From Candidatus Symbiobacter mobilis CR (GTDB lineage: Bacteria; Pseudomonadota; Gammaproteobacteria; Burkholderiales; Burkholderiaceae_C), in contig NC_022576.1 of assembly GCF_000477435.1 (NCBI RefSeq), positions 2,852,001 through 2,916,000 on the forward strand: a DNA stretch of 64,000 bases, in the 5' to 3' direction. Every line of letters starts with the position of its first letter. Position 1 is the stretch's first letter. The position numbers and the translations under genes are program-made. The notes below the pieces were generated by a model. It had not been told where the DNA came from. It made no database searches and worked only from the letters and a program-made list of their open reading frames with translations. Positions 1-8,728 of the stretch are shown piece after piece.

Positions 1-218
1 CAGACTGCCACCTGCAAGTGCAGCCACAGCACCGCTGGGGACGTGGGGCGCTGGCGTACACAGGATAGGTGCGCTTGCCAGTGCATCGCACGGTCTGCGC
101 CTTGCGATTCGGTGGCTTCCAGCAGTCGTGGGAATGCGGCGAGGGTGTCCACGCCTTCCATCGGAGCAAGGGCTTCGGCGGCGCGGCGCAGGTCGATGCG
201 GGGGGGGTGCTTGCTCAT
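1..218 (-). CDS. YceD-family (DUF177) protein, N-terminal part, cut by window edge
   Basis: The complement of the first 218 bases encodes 72 residues from an ATG at 218 and runs off the window. The pattern fits the N-terminal half of Burkholderiales YceD proteins: a basic start (MSKHPPRIDLRRAAEA), a LAAFPRLLEA stretch, then MHWQAHL and WLHLQVAV. The CxxC pair typical of the family would lie beyond the edge. YceD proteins are linked to 23S rRNA accumulation and are usually encoded just ahead of rpmF, so rpmF may be the next gene leftward. The gene is divergent from pgeF across 128 bases. The family call rests on residue pattern only, because the diagnostic half is missing. Confidence 0.55.
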   Translation of the reverse strand, partial: MSKHPPRIDLRRAAEALAPMEGVDTLAAFPRLLEATESQGADRAMHWQAHLSCVRQRPTSPAVLWLHLQVAV

Positions 219-346
219 ATCGACAGTGTAGAAAAGCTGTGGCGCATAGTACGGGAACAGAAGTGGATCGTGCCAGACTACGGGTTTCGGGTTCCCTGGC
301 AGGAACCCTTGTTGGCAGACTGGATGAAGACATGGGAGGTATAGGC

Positions 347-1174
347 ATGGCGATGATTTCTTTTCCCTCGGACTGGATTGTTCCCGCGTGGCAGGCTCCG
401 GCACAGGTGCGTGCTGTGTGCACGACGCGCGCCGGGGGCGTATCGCAGGCACCTTTTGATACGTGCAACCTCGCCGACCACGTGGGGGACGACCACGCTG
501 CCGTCATGGCAAACCGCGCTGCGCTGCAAGGGATGATCGCGGCCAAGCCGGTGTACTTGTCGCAAGTGCATGGGTTGGAGGTGCTAACGCTGGATGCGCA
601 AACCCCCGACGGATGCACGGCGGATGCGAGTTGGACCGCGCTGCCTGGCATGGCATGCACGGTGATGGTGGCCGACTGCCTGCCTTTGTTGTTGGCGGAT
701 CGGCAGGGGCGTTGGGTGGCGGCTGCGCACGTGGGATGGCGCGGTTTCGTCGGCAAGGACGGCGTGGGCATGGTCGATGCCAGCCTTCGCGCAGCAATGG
801 AACGCGGCGGGTGTACTGCGCAGGATGTTGTCGCGTGGATCGGCCCCTGCATCGGGCCGGAGGCCTTCGAGGTCGGCAAGGAAGTGTGCGACGACGTCTT
901 GGCCTACCACGCCGACGCTGCTGCGCACATGCGCCAGCTTTCCCCCGAGACTTGGCAAGTGGACTTGCCTGCACTCGTGCGCCAACGGTTGGGCGCGCTG
1001 GGGGTGACGCGCATCGATGGCAACGATTCGTCAAAGCCGTGGTGTACCTACGCCAACCCCGCGCGGTTTTATTCGTACCGGCGGGATGCTGTCTGCGGGC
1101 GCATCGCCGTGGCAGTGTGGATTTGCGACGTTGGCTACGCAGAGGCTGCCCGCAGCGTGCGTGGGGGCAGGTAG
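347..1174 (+). CDS. pgeF: PgeF/YfiH-family purine nucleoside phosphorylase (polyphenol oxidase or laccase-domain family)
   Basis: A 275-residue protein of the YfiH/PgeF (DUF152) family. Members act on purine nucleosides and have been linked to correction of peptidoglycan precursors; older annotations call them multicopper polyphenol oxidases. The metal-site motifs are present: SQVHG, ADCLPLL and AAHVGWRG. The ATG at 347 was chosen because GGGAGGT lies six bases upstream; longer in-frame starts have no such site. The usual family C-terminus is reached around GRIAVAVW, and about 17 further residues extend the gene 40 bases into the 3' end of the convergent metH-type gene. This suggests loss of the original stop codon. 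Confidence 0.88.
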   Translation: MAMISFPSDWIVPAWQAPAQVRAVCTTRAGGVSQAPFDTCNLADHVGDDHAAVMANRAALQGMIAAKPVYLSQVHGLEVLTLDAQTPDGCTADASWTALPGMACTVMVADCLPLLLADRQGRWVAAAHVGWRGFVGKDGVGMVDASLRAAMERGGCTAQDVVAWIGPCIGPEAFEVGKEVCDDVLAYHADAAAHMRQLSPETWQVDLPALVRQRLGALGVTRIDGNDSSKPWCTYANPARFYSYRRDAVCGRIAVAVWICDVGYAEAARSVRGGR

Positions 1175-2184
1175 GCAACGGCTTCGGCGATGGCGCGGAT
1201 GTGCTCGGGGGTCGTCCCGCAGCAGCCGCCAGCTACGTTGAGCAGCCCTTCCTGGGCAAGCTGGCCTAGCAGACGGCCTGTGTCTTCGGGCTTTTCGTCG
1301 AAGCCGGTGTCGCTCATCGGGTTGGGTAGACCGGCGTTGGGGTAGCAGCTCAAAAACACATCTGGCGCGGCGCGGTGCAGCTCTTGCAGCGAAGGGCGCA
1401 TCAGCGCGGCGCCCAGCGCGCAATTCAGCCCCACGCACAGGGGGCGTGCGTGGCGCACGCTGTACCAAAAGGCGGAGACGGTCTGCCCGCTCAGGATGCG
1501 GCCGGAGGCATCGGTCACGGTGCCACTCAGCAGCACGGGCAGGCGCTCCCCGCATTCCTCCCAGCATTCCTCGATCGCAAAGATCGCTGCCTTGGCATTG
1601 AGCGTATCGAAGATGGTTTCGATCAGCAGCGCATCGACCCCACCTTGCACCAGGGCACGCGCCTGTTCCAGGTAGGCCTGGCGCAGTTCTTCAAAGGTGA
1701 TGTTGCGTGTGGCGGGGTCGTTGACATCAGGACTGATGCTCGCAGTCTTGGGCGTAGGCCCGATGGCGCCGAGTACGAAGCGGGGCCGTTGCGGCGTAGA
1801 GAACCGGTCGCGCTGCTCGCACGCCAGGCGCGCAGCGGCAAGGTTCATCTCTATCGCCAGGTGGGCCAGCCCGTAGTCGCCCTGGGCAATCGACGTCGCG
1901 CCGAAGGTATTGGTTTCGATCAGGTCGGCACCGCTCTCCAAGTACTGGGCGTGGATCGCGGCGATGACATGGGGCTGGGTCAGGTTTAGCAACTCATTGT
2001 TGCCTTGCACGGCGCCAGCCCAATCACGCAGCAATTCCCCCCGAAATTGGGTTTCGTCGAGCTTCTGCCGCTGGATCATGGTGCCCATCGCGCCATCCAA
2101 AACCAGGATGCGCTGCTGGAGCAACTCGGGCAATGGTGTTGCGCGGGTATAGGGGGGAAAAAGGTGGTTTGGCATCCGGGGCAT
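1135..2184 (-). CDS. metH: Homocysteine S-methyltransferase domain of cobalamin-dependent methionine synthase (split MetH)
   Basis: A 349-residue protein covering only the homocysteine-binding module of MetH. The N-terminal ILVLDGAMGTMIQ and TNTFGAT motifs are typical, and the zinc ligands are visible as the upstream Cys in GLNCALGAAL plus the GGCCGTTPEHI pair. The folate, cobalamin and activation modules are absent and are not found next to it; about 1,250 residues would be needed for a whole MetH. In Comamonadaceae MetH is often encoded as two polypeptides, so this is probably a functional half and not a fragment. A second ATG at 2175 is also possible. No cobalamin riboswitch is recognisable upstream. 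Confidence 0.85.
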   Translation of the reverse strand: MPRMPNHLFPPYTRATPLPELLQQRILVLDGAMGTMIQRQKLDETQFRGELLRDWAGAVQGNNELLNLTQPHVIAAIHAQYLESGADLIETNTFGATSIAQGDYGLAHLAIEMNLAAARLACEQRDRFSTPQRPRFVLGAIGPTPKTASISPDVNDPATRNITFEELRQAYLEQARALVQGGVDALLIETIFDTLNAKAAIFAIEECWEECGERLPVLLSGTVTDASGRILSGQTVSAFWYSVRHARPLCVGLNCALGAALMRPSLQELHRAAPDVFLSCYPNAGLPNPMSDTGFDEKPEDTGRLLGQLAQEGLLNVAGGCCGTTPEHIRAIAEAVAYLPPRTLRAASA

Positions 2185-2288
2185 GGTAGGAGGTGGGGGG
2201 TGATGGGGTTGGTGGGGCTGGGGGCATCATGGAGGCTGCTGGATGGTAGTGGACGGGGTTTGTGCCCGGCGGTCACGTTCACCGGAAT

Positions 2289-2741
2289 ATGCAGTTGATG
2301 CAGCGCAAAGGCCAGCCGGGCTGGACGGCTGATGCCGTTGCACGCATCTGCGTCGAGCAGATCACAATGCGCGCAGTGATGGATGCCGAACGTGTACTGG
2401 GGAATGAGGTGCTCGACGTGTCGGCACAGAAGTGCGGCTGGGACGTGACCAGCATCCCCAAGGCTCTCGACGGTCGTCTGCCAACGTCCCGCCACATCGA
2501 AGTCAAGGGCCGCGCCAAAGGCCAGACCACGATCACGGTCACGCGCAACGAAATCCTCTACGGTCTGAATCAGGCCGGCAAATTCATCCTGGCCATCGTG
2601 ATCGTCGACGGTGAACAGTACGAAGGGCCGTTCTACATTCGTCAGCCCTTTGCGCAGGAGCCGGATTGGGCTGTGTACAGCAGCAACCTGGATATCGCTC
2701 AACTCTTGAACAAGGCCAAAAAGGTTGGAGAAGAAAGATGA
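2289..2741 (+). pseudogene. C-terminal remnant of a DEAD/DEAH helicase with DUF3883 domain
   Basis: About 150 residues match the C-terminal DUF3883 domain (also seen in NO VEIN proteins) that closes roughly 1,000-residue helicases of phage-defence islands. Recognisable parts are the [10 protein letters not shown] segment, the HIEVKGR strand, TITVTRNEI and the FYIRQPF close. The helicase core with its Walker motifs is missing upstream, where sequence passes within about 100 bases into the metH-type gene, so the 5' end was deleted. The stop codon overlaps the next ATG (ATGA at 2738-2741), as in a translationally coupled operon. The ATG at 2289 is only the first plausible start. An independent nuclease-like function for the surviving domain is possible but unproven. 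Confidence 0.65.
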
Positions 2742-4099
2742 AAATCAAGGAACTATATCTACAAAATTTCCGCTCGTTTTCGGTAGCTCATATCAAATTT
2801 GACCCTTTCCTGACGGTTATCGTTGGAGAAAACGGCATCGGCAAAACTTCCATTCTGGATGCAATCGCCATAGCCTTTGGCCGGTTGCTGACCAAATTAC
2901 CAAAAATCAAGGGTGTGTCATTCAAGGATACTGATCTACGAATGTTGGAAAATGAAAAGCGTTCACCATTCGTTCATTACTGGATACATGTAAACGGCTT
3001 TTCCGGTGAATATATTCAATGGTCGAATGGAAAAAAACGGGATTCTTCGGACAAGACAATCAAGGAAATTATTTCGTCAATTCTTGATCTTGAAAGATTC
3101 AATGCGGGCTACAAACAAATCGACAAATTTGCGGACAGCCTCATTGATAAACATAATGGCAATGAAGGTTATTCCATGCCTGTTATTGCGTATTATGGAA
3201 CAAATCGCGCTATCCTTGATGAGGTGCAGCGCAGAAGAAATTTTCGCAAGGAATATTCGCGGTTTGAAAGCCTGGTATCGGCGCTCAATCCTAACGCAGG
3301 GTTCAAGGAGGTTTTTGAATGGTTTAACGCCATGGAGGATATGGAGCGTCGTAAACAGATGGAATATAAGAACTTTGGTTATACATTGCCCGAGCTGAAT
3401 GCGGTCCGGAAGGCCATCGAATCCATGCTGCCAGGATTCAGTCGCCCTCGAACGGAAATTCGCCCTCTCAGGTTCGTCATAGACAGAACACTTGATGACG
3501 GAAGCAAGCTCACACTCCGAATTGGCCAGTTGAGTGATGGCTACCGCGTCATGTTGGGTTTGGTTATGGACTTGGCAAGACGATTAGCACAGGCCAATCC
3601 ACCTTATGAGTACGACACAGGAGTAGGCAGAGATAGTACTGACCCACTGGATTCACCTGCCATCGTACTGATAGATGAAGTGGATTTGCACCTACATCCG
3701 AAATGGCAGCAGCGGGTACTAGGCGATCTGCGACGCACATTCAGGAATACGCAATTCATCGTTACCACCCACAGTCCCCAGGTACTAACCACAATCCCTT
3801 CCGAATGCATTCGGATACTGAAAGACAACCAGATTTATTCCGCACCGCCCGGAACGGAAGGAGCGGAACCAGAGCGCATGCTCAAGCAGGTGCTGGGTGT
3901 ACATGAAGTGCGCCCCCCCGCCAATCCAGCGACTCAGGAGCTGAAGGAATATCTCGCCTTGGTCGACAAAGACCAATGGAATTCTCCGCACGCCCTGGAA
4001 TTGCGTGAAAAGCTAAATGCCCGTTACCAAGGCAACGAGCCAGCATTGTTGGAAGCTGATTTACGTATCGAAAACCGCAAGTGGGAGCTGGGAATATGA
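2738..4099 (+). CDS. AAA-family ATPase, PtuA-like component of a Septu-type defence pair
   Basis: A 453-residue ABC/SMC-type ATPase. The start [14 protein letters not shown] is followed by Walker A (GENGIGKTS, about residues 30-38), an RF/LSDGYR signature-like segment near 270, Walker B ([13 protein letters not shown], about 309-321) and the H-loop TTHSPQVL near 344. ATPases of this group pair with HNH nucleases in Septu systems, and the next gene is such a nuclease, overlapping by four bases (ATGA). The gene is visibly richer in A and T than its surroundings, consistent with horizontal acquisition. It is intact. It is shorter than many PtuA proteins, so the system may be a Septu relative and not canonical Septu. 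Confidence 0.8.
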   Translation: MKIKELYLQNFRSFSVAHIKFDPFLTVIVGENGIGKTSILDAIAIAFGRLLTKLPKIKGVSFKDTDLRMLENEKRSPFVHYWIHVNGFSGEYIQWSNGKKRDSSDKTIKEIISSILDLERFNAGYKQIDKFADSLIDKHNGNEGYSMPVIAYYGTNRAILDEVQRRRNFRKEYSRFESLVSALNPNAGFKEVFEWFNAMEDMERRKQMEYKNFGYTLPELNAVRKAIESMLPGFSRPRTEIRPLRFVIDRTLDDGSKLTLRIGQLSDGYRVMLGLVMDLARRLAQANPPYEYDTGVGRDSTDPLDSPAIVLIDEVDLHLHPKWQQRVLGDLRRTFRNTQFIVTTHSPQVLTTIPSECIRILKDNQIYSAPPGTEGAEPERMLKQVLGVHEVRPPANPATQELKEYLALVDKDQWNSPHALELREKLNARYQGNEPALLEADLRIENRKWELGI

Positions 4100-4908
4100 A
4101 ACGGGTGCGCAGACAGCCAGAGCCTATCCAGCTCACCAACTATCGTCATGCCAACCCATTCTGCACTTGGCAACAAATGCGGGACGATGCAATGCACGAT
4201 GGTCCGGCTGCCTACGAAGAAAGCCGGAAAAAACTGATCGCAGGCCAAGGTGGAATTTGTGCATTCTGTGAAATCGATATCTGTGATAACGATCCGCTGC
4301 AATGCAGGGTGGAGCACTTCCATCCCAAGTCTGATATTACTCAGGCGCACAACTGGGCCTTGGACTGGAATAACTTATTGGCCGTTTGCGCGGGCGGCTC
4401 TTACAGGTTTGCGTCTGCGCCCTATGTCCATGAGCCATTGGCTGAAAACCTAAGCTGCGACACCCACAAGAACCGAATGATCCAGGTAGGGAGGCTGCAA
4501 GAACAATGCGAAGGATGGATTCTTGACCCTGCTGCAATCCCAGCATTCCCCAGTCTTTTCCGTCTGGAAATGAGTACTGGACGACTTCTGCCCGACCCCG
4601 ACCACTGTGCTGTCCTGCCCATCTGGCCTGGTAATCGTCATGCTGACGTGCCAACCCTGGTACAACACACGATAGATATGCTCAATCTCAACTGTGACCG
4701 ACTTTGCAATGCAAGGCTGACCATCATCAGAGATATCGAGCGCAACAAGAAAAAGCAACGTATGGCAGGATTTGCTGCGCACCAGGGCTTGGGCAACTTG
4801 GCCGCCCATTACCTGCGCCAACGCTGGCCGGGATTCTTTTCCACTATCCGTTTGTGCCTCGGTACAGCCGCCGAAACGTATTTGGCAAACCTTGGCTATC
4901 AGGGCTGA
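4096..4908 (+). CDS. HNH endonuclease, PtuB-like (TIGR02646 family)
   Basis: A 270-residue putative HNH nuclease. The CxxC knuckle ICAFCEID (Cys55, Cys58), the RVEHFHPKS core at 71-79, NNLLAVC at 92-98 and a later SCDTHKN segment give the order typical of TIGR02646 proteins found beside AAA ATPases. It starts inside the stop codon of the ATPase gene and ends two bases before the GTG of the methylase remnant, so all four genes look like one former operon. The expected role is nucleic-acid cleavage upon phage infection, controlled by the partner ATPase. Function is inferred from family and pairing. Confidence 0.8.
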   Translation: MKRVRRQPEPIQLTNYRHANPFCTWQQMRDDAMHDGPAAYEESRKKLIAGQGGICAFCEIDICDNDPLQCRVEHFHPKSDITQAHNWALDWNNLLAVCAGGSYRFASAPYVHEPLAENLSCDTHKNRMIQVGRLQEQCEGWILDPAAIPAFPSLFRLEMSTGRLLPDPDHCAVLPIWPGNRHADVPTLVQHTIDMLNLNCDRLCNARLTIIRDIERNKKKQRMAGFAAHQGLGNLAAHYLRQRWPGFFSTIRLCLGTAAETYLANLGYQG

Positions 4909-4910
4909 TC

Positions 4911-5485
4911 GTGATTCCCATCAAAACCCCCAAAAAACTCATCGAAGTTGCTCTCCCGCTTGATGCCATCAACGTTGCCGCTGCGCGGGAAAAGTCCATT
5001 CGCCACGGCCCCCCGTCCACGCTGCACCTCTGGTGGGCGCGGCGGCCGCTGGCAGCGGCACGGGCGGTGATCTTTGCGCAGATGGTCAATGACCCCGGCT
5101 ACAAGCGCCACCTGGGGCGCGGGGTGAACAAGGAATAAGCTGCCATCGAGCGGGAACGTCTGTTCCAACTCATGGAAGACTTGGTGCAGTGGGAGAACAC
5201 GAACAACGAAGAGGTGCTGAAGCGTGCCCGCACCGAGATCCGCCGCTCGTGGCGCTAGACCTGCGAACTCAACAAGAACCACCTCCATGCGGCTGCGTTA
5301 TTCAACCCGGACAAACTGCCCGCCTTCCATGATCCCTTTGCCGGTGGGGGCGCGCTGCCTTTGGAGGCGCAGCGCCTAGGGCTGGAGAGCTACGCCAGCG
5401 ACCTGAACCCCGTAGCGGTGATCATCAACAAGGCGATGATCGAAATTCCGCCGCGCTTTGCGGGCCGTGCGCCGGTGGGGCCAGT
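4911..5485 (+). pseudogene. DUF1156 (COG1743) adenine-specific DNA methylase, N-terminal remnant with two in-frame stops
   Basis: From a GTG at 4911 the frame reads [20 protein letters not shown] and [15 protein letters not shown], the hallmark start of DUF1156 methylases. A TAA at 5136-5138 interrupts it, then homologous sequence continues in the same frame ([18 protein letters not shown]) to a TAG at 5256-5258, and continues again through [19 protein letters not shown] and [18 protein letters not shown]. That last part is the SAM-binding FxGxG-like motif I and its partner. Similarity ends near GRAPVGP at about 5485, after which unrelated sequence and a palindrome follow; some 700 C-terminal residues are missing. 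Two nonsense codons plus truncation make a functional product very unlikely. Confidence 0.85.
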
Positions 5486-5542
5486 GGTTTGGGAACCCTC
5501 TACCTCTGGGCTACCGTATGCACACAATTTTTGAATTCCCCC

Positions 5543-5570
5543 TCGTTCCCACGCTCCAGCGTGGGAACGA
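5543..5570. repeat. Perfect 28-bp palindromic hairpin element
   Basis: Two 13-base arms, TCGTTCCCACGCT and its exact complement, flank a CC loop. Hairpins of this sequence type occur as dispersed REP-like elements in many proteobacteria (recollection, not checked here). It lies at the breakpoint between the truncated methylase remnant and the truncated toxin gene, so it may mark a recombination scar. Confidence 0.8.
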
Positions 5571-5600
5571 GCGGAAAAGGCGCAATGGCTGCTGGCTACG

Positions 5601-5816
5601 ATGCGCGCCTATGTCCAACGTGCGTTGATGCGCTTGTGCCAATTGCATGCCGCAGCGGACGTACAGGATTTGCGCTTGCCCCCATCGAACCGGCTGGAGT
5701 TGTTGAGCGGCGACCGCAAAGACCAATGGAGCATCCGCGTCAACAACCAGTGGCGCATATGCTTCCGGTTTGAGGACGGCAATGCGTACGACGTGGATAT
5801 CGTGGACTACCACTGA
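5601..5816 (+). CDS. higB: HigB-like RelE/ParE-family toxin, N-terminally truncated
   Basis: The 71 residues from an ATG at 5601 match the C-terminal three quarters of HigB mRNA interferases: the LRLPPSNRLELLSGDRKDQW block, then SIRVNNQWRICFRF and a VDIVDYH end. Full HigB is about 92 residues, and the first 20 or so (the IKSF..K.LE.LF region) cannot be found upstream; the frame instead runs into the palindrome at 5543-5570. No clear ribosome-binding site precedes the ATG. The antitoxin gene follows after 12 bases. The toxin may be inactive, or may still fold because the conserved Arg- and Tyr-containing core remains. Confidence 0.7.
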   Translation: MRAYVQRALMRLCQLHAAADVQDLRLPPSNRLELLSGDRKDQWSIRVNNQWRICFRFEDGNAYDVDIVDYH

Positions 5817-5828
5817 GGAGCTAACACC

Positions 5829-6131
5829 ATGAAAAATTTGGACAATGGACTTCCCGCCATTCACCCAGGGGAATTTCTGCACGAAATACTTGTTGCGCTG
5901 AGGCTGACACAGACCACCTTTGCCGAAGCCATTGGTGTCTCGCCCATGCGCGTGTCGCACCTGCTCAGAGGCCAGCGCCCTGTCACAGCAGAACTTGCGC
6001 TGCGCCTGGGTCGCGCACTGGGGCAAACGCCGCAGTACTGGCTCAACCTGCAGTCGGCTTACGATTTGAAGATCGCGCAGGTGGCGTTGAAAGACAGCCT
6101 GAAAGACGTGCGGGTGCTGGAAGCAGCCTGA
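5829..6131 (+). CDS. higA: HigA-family XRE antitoxin
   Basis: A 100-residue protein beginning MKNLDNGLPAIHPGEFL, the standard HigA opening, with an XRE helix-turn-helix at about 27-80 (TQTTFAEAIGVSPMRVSHLL, then the RPVTAELALRLGRAL helices and TPQYWLNLQ). A GAGGAGC motif (5815-5821) lies seven bases before the ATG. HigA neutralises HigB and represses its own operon. The toxin-first order is the usual one for this family. Because the toxin is truncated, the antitoxin may persist alone as a repressor. Confidence 0.9.
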   Translation: MKNLDNGLPAIHPGEFLHEILVALRLTQTTFAEAIGVSPMRVSHLLRGQRPVTAELALRLGRALGQTPQYWLNLQSAYDLKIAQVALKDSLKDVRVLEAA

Positions 6132-6135
6132 ATGC

Positions 6136-6357
6136 ATGAGCAATCTTGCGCCCGTTAACTCGAACGACCCCAGCGCATGGTGCTCGCTCACACCTGCCAC
6201 GAAGCATCTGATTGATTTGATTGGCATGAACCCCAGGCCTCGCCGACTGACACCATACGAGATCGAATTGCTGCTGCAGAGCAAGCGTGAACTGGCCGAG
6301 CAAGCCTTTGCAACGCCCACGGACGCATCCACACACAAGCTCGTACCTGCAGTGTGA
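6136..6357 (+). CDS. Small hypothetical protein downstream of higA
   Basis: A 73-residue ORF starts four bases after the higA stop and keeps the same strand. It begins [15 protein letters not shown], has a helical middle ([13 protein letters not shown]) and a charged segment ending [14 protein letters not shown]. No known domain is recognised, and no membrane segment or signal peptide is visible. The tight spacing suggests it is transcribed with higBA. It could be a third member of the module, a remnant of a larger gene, or spurious. Confidence 0.45.
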   Translation: MSNLAPVNSNDPSAWCSLTPATKHLIDLIGMNPRPRRLTPYEIELLLQSKRELAEQAFATPTDASTHKLVPAV

Positions 6358-6415
6358 GTTCGTTCATTCCGCTTTCCCATCACATATCAAAATTGCCCTG
6401 AGCGCCCACCACGCC

Positions 6416-7510
6416 ATGCATCCTTCCCACACCGTCACCATCGAGCTGGCCGACCGCAGCTACCCCATCGTGATCTCCTCGGGGTTGCTGGACGATCCGT
6501 CGAGCTTTGCGCATCTTCCTTCGGCCAGTGCGGCGGTCATCGTCACCAACACCACTGTTGGCCCGCTTTATGGTCAGCGGCTGGAGCGTGCGCTGGGGCC
6601 GCAGTTTCCCGTGGTGCATACCGTCACCCTGCCCGATGGCGAGCAATACAAAACGTGGGACAGCATCGCAGCGATCTTCGATGTGATGCTGCGAAACGCC
6701 TGCGATCGCAGCACCGTGCTGTTCGCGCTGGGCGGCGGCGTGGTGGGGGACATCACCGGCTTTGCCGCTGCGTGCTACATGCGTGGGGTGCCTTTCGTCC
6801 AGGTGCCGACGACGTTGTTGGCGCAGGTCGATTCCTCCGTCGGGGGGAAGACCGGGGTGAATCATCCCCTGGGCAAGAACATGATCGGCGCGTTCTACCA
6901 GCCAGTGCGCGTCGTCTGCGACTTGGACACGCTCGCGACCTTGCCACAACGTGAGCTGGCTGCAGGGCTATCCGAGGTCATCAAATATGGCCCGATTGCC
7001 GATGCGGTGTTTCTGGACTGGATCGAGCAGAACCTGGATGCGCTGGTGTCCCGCTCCCCGCAAGCCTTGGCCTATGCTGTGCGGCGCAGTTGCGAGCTGA
7101 AGGCGCAAGTGGTGGGGCAGGACGAGCGCGAATCGGGCCTGCGCGCAATCCTGAACTTTGGTCACACCTTTGCCCACGCCATCGAAGCGGGGATGGGCTA
7201 CGGCGCGTGGCTGCACGGGGAAGCCGTGGGCAGTGGGATGGTGCAGGCCGTGCGCTTGTCGCATCGGCTGGGGTACGTGGACGAGCGCTTTGTCACTCGG
7301 CTGACGGAGATGGTGCAGCGGGCGGGCCTGCCTACGGCGCTGCCCGTGCTCGACGAGGCAGACAACGCTGGGCGCTACCTGGAACTGATGCGCCGCGACA
7401 AAAAAGCTGCCGGGGGCGCGATTCGCTTTGTGCTCATCGAGCGGCCCGGCTGTGCTGTGGTGCGGCAAGCGCCGGACGCAGCGGTGCGTGCGGTGCTTGG
7501 GGGCTCGTGA
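6416..7510 (+). CDS. aroB: 3-dehydroquinate synthase
   Basis: A 364-residue AroB, which converts DAHP to 3-dehydroquinate in the shikimate pathway using NAD and a divalent metal. NAD-site motifs PDGEQYKTW and [10 protein letters not shown] are present, as are [19 protein letters not shown], the metal ligand Glu in [11 protein letters not shown] and the metal His residues in [12 protein letters not shown] and [10 protein letters not shown]. The start at 6416 ([11 protein letters not shown]) gives the normal family length; the frame is open further upstream across the small ORF, but nothing there resembles AroB. The usual neighbour aroK is absent. The gene is convergent with gmd, the two stop codons abutting at 7510/7511. 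Confidence 0.96.
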   Translation: MHPSHTVTIELADRSYPIVISSGLLDDPSSFAHLPSASAAVIVTNTTVGPLYGQRLERALGPQFPVVHTVTLPDGEQYKTWDSIAAIFDVMLRNACDRSTVLFALGGGVVGDITGFAAACYMRGVPFVQVPTTLLAQVDSSVGGKTGVNHPLGKNMIGAFYQPVRVVCDLDTLATLPQRELAAGLSEVIKYGPIADAVFLDWIEQNLDALVSRSPQALAYAVRRSCELKAQVVGQDERESGLRAILNFGHTFAHAIEAGMGYGAWLHGEAVGSGMVQAVRLSHRLGYVDERFVTRLTEMVQRAGLPTALPVLDEADNAGRYLELMRRDKKAAGGAIRFVLIERPGCAVVRQAPDAAVRAVLGGS

Positions 7511-8611
7511 TTACGGCGCTTGCCGTTCCGAACTGAGGTTGACGGTGTAGCCGCTACGCCGCAACAAGGCGTTTTTGCGGGCTTCTGCCAAGTCGTTGTC
7601 GACCATTTCCTGGATCAGTACCTCAATGGGAATGTCCGGCGTCCACCCGAGTTTTTCGCGGGCGAGGGTGGGGTCGCCCAGCAGGGTTTCTACCTCGGTG
7701 GGGCGGTAGTAGCGGGTGTCTACGCGCACGACGGGGCGGTCGTTCCAGTACCCCACTTCGTCTACGCCGTTGCCTTCCCACCGCAGCGACATGCCCAGCG
7801 CCTGCGCGGCCATCTCGACAAATTGCCGCACGCTGTATTGCACCCCGGTGGCGATGACGAAGTCCTCGGGTTGTTCCTGCTGAAGCATCAGCCATTGCAT
7901 CCGCACGTAATCGCGGGCATGGCCCCAGTCGCGCAGGGCGTCGAGGTTGCCCAGGTACAGGCAGTCTTCCAACCCCTCATAAATATTGGCCAGGGCGCGG
8001 GTGATTTTGCGGGTGACGAAAGTCTCCCCGCGCCGGGGGCTTTCGTGGTTGAACAGGATGCCGTTGCAGGCGTACATCCCATACGCCTCGCGGTAGTTGA
8101 CGGTGATCCAGTACGCATAGAGCTTGGCTACGGCGTAGGGGCTGCGGGGGTAGAAGGGGGTGGTTTCGCGTTGGGGCGTCTCCTGCACCAGACCGTACAG
8201 CTCGCTGGTGCTGGCCTGGTAAAAGCGGGTTTTGGCGCCCAACCCCAGGAAGCGGATGGCCTCCAGCAGGCGCAGGGTGCCTAGCGCATCCACGTCTGCC
8301 GTGTACTCGGGGCTTTCAAAACTGACGGCAACGTGGCTCTGCGCACCGAGGTTGTAGATTTCGTCGGGCTGGGTGAGCTGGACGATGCGGGTCAGGTTGC
8401 TGCTGTCGCTCAGATCGCCGTAGTGCAGGGTGAAGCGACCGTTCCCGTGGTGGCTGTCTTGGTAGACATGATCGACGCGCTGCGTGTTGAACAGGCTGGA
8501 GCGGCGCTTGATACCGTGGACGATGTAGCCCTTTTCAAGCAGGAATTCGGCCAGATAGCTGCCGTCTTGGCCGGTGATGCCCGTGACGAGCGCGACTTTG
8601 GGTTGGGGCAT
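7511..8611 (-). CDS. gmd: GDP-mannose 4,6-dehydratase
   Basis: A 366-residue extended short-chain dehydrogenase that turns GDP-mannose into GDP-4-keto-6-deoxymannose, the first step toward GDP-L-fucose. Visible are the nucleotide-binding [15 protein letters not shown] start, the catalytic YAVAK motif and the family segment [15 protein letters not shown]. The ATG at 8611 was chosen: the frame is open to 8719, but that extension only translates a hairpin repeat ([12 protein letters not shown]) and is not part of the family. The fcl gene lies upstream on the same strand, so both enzymes of the pathway are adjacent and serve surface polysaccharide synthesis. Confidence 0.95.
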   Translation of the reverse strand: MPQPKVALVTGITGQDGSYLAEFLLEKGYIVHGIKRRSSLFNTQRVDHVYQDSHHGNGRFTLHYGDLSDSSNLTRIVQLTQPDEIYNLGAQSHVAVSFESPEYTADVDALGTLRLLEAIRFLGLGAKTRFYQASTSELYGLVQETPQRETTPFYPRSPYAVAKLYAYWITVNYREAYGMYACNGILFNHESPRRGETFVTRKITRALANIYEGLEDCLYLGNLDALRDWGHARDYVRMQWLMLQQEQPEDFVIATGVQYSVRQFVEMAAQALGMSLRWEGNGVDEVGYWNDRPVVRVDTRYYRPTEVETLLGDPTLAREKLGWTPDIPIEVLIQEMVDNDLAEARKNALLRRSGYTVNLSSERQAP

Positions 8612-8630
8612 GGGGCTTCTCCGTGACTCT

Positions 8631-8686
8631 CCTTTCCGAGCGGGAAAGGGCGGTTCTAACATTCCCCTCTCCCACCGGGAGAGGGG
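8631..8686. repeat. Pair of hairpin repeats between fcl and gmd
   Basis: Two inverted repeats lie side by side: CCTTTCC/GGAAAGG around a 5-base loop at 8631-8649, and CCCCTCTCCC/GGGAGAGGGG around ACC at 8664-8686, followed by CAGGGGGTGAGGG. The second resembles dispersed REP-like repeats of proteobacteria. The hairpins could attenuate or protect the fcl-gmd transcript; there is no T-run to make a standard terminator. Confidence 0.75.
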
Positions 8687-8728
8687 CAGGGGGTGAGGGC
8701 AGGGTGCAGCAGCACGCAAGCAGGTTTA

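Noticed and set aside
2185..2288. Cobalamin riboswitch ahead of the metH-type gene
   Set aside because: No B12-box or matching fold can be recognised in this short G-rich gap.
8612..8719. Upstream extension of the gmd reading frame by 36 codons
   Set aside because: The extension translates the hairpin repeats and has no similarity to Gmd; the family start is at 8611.
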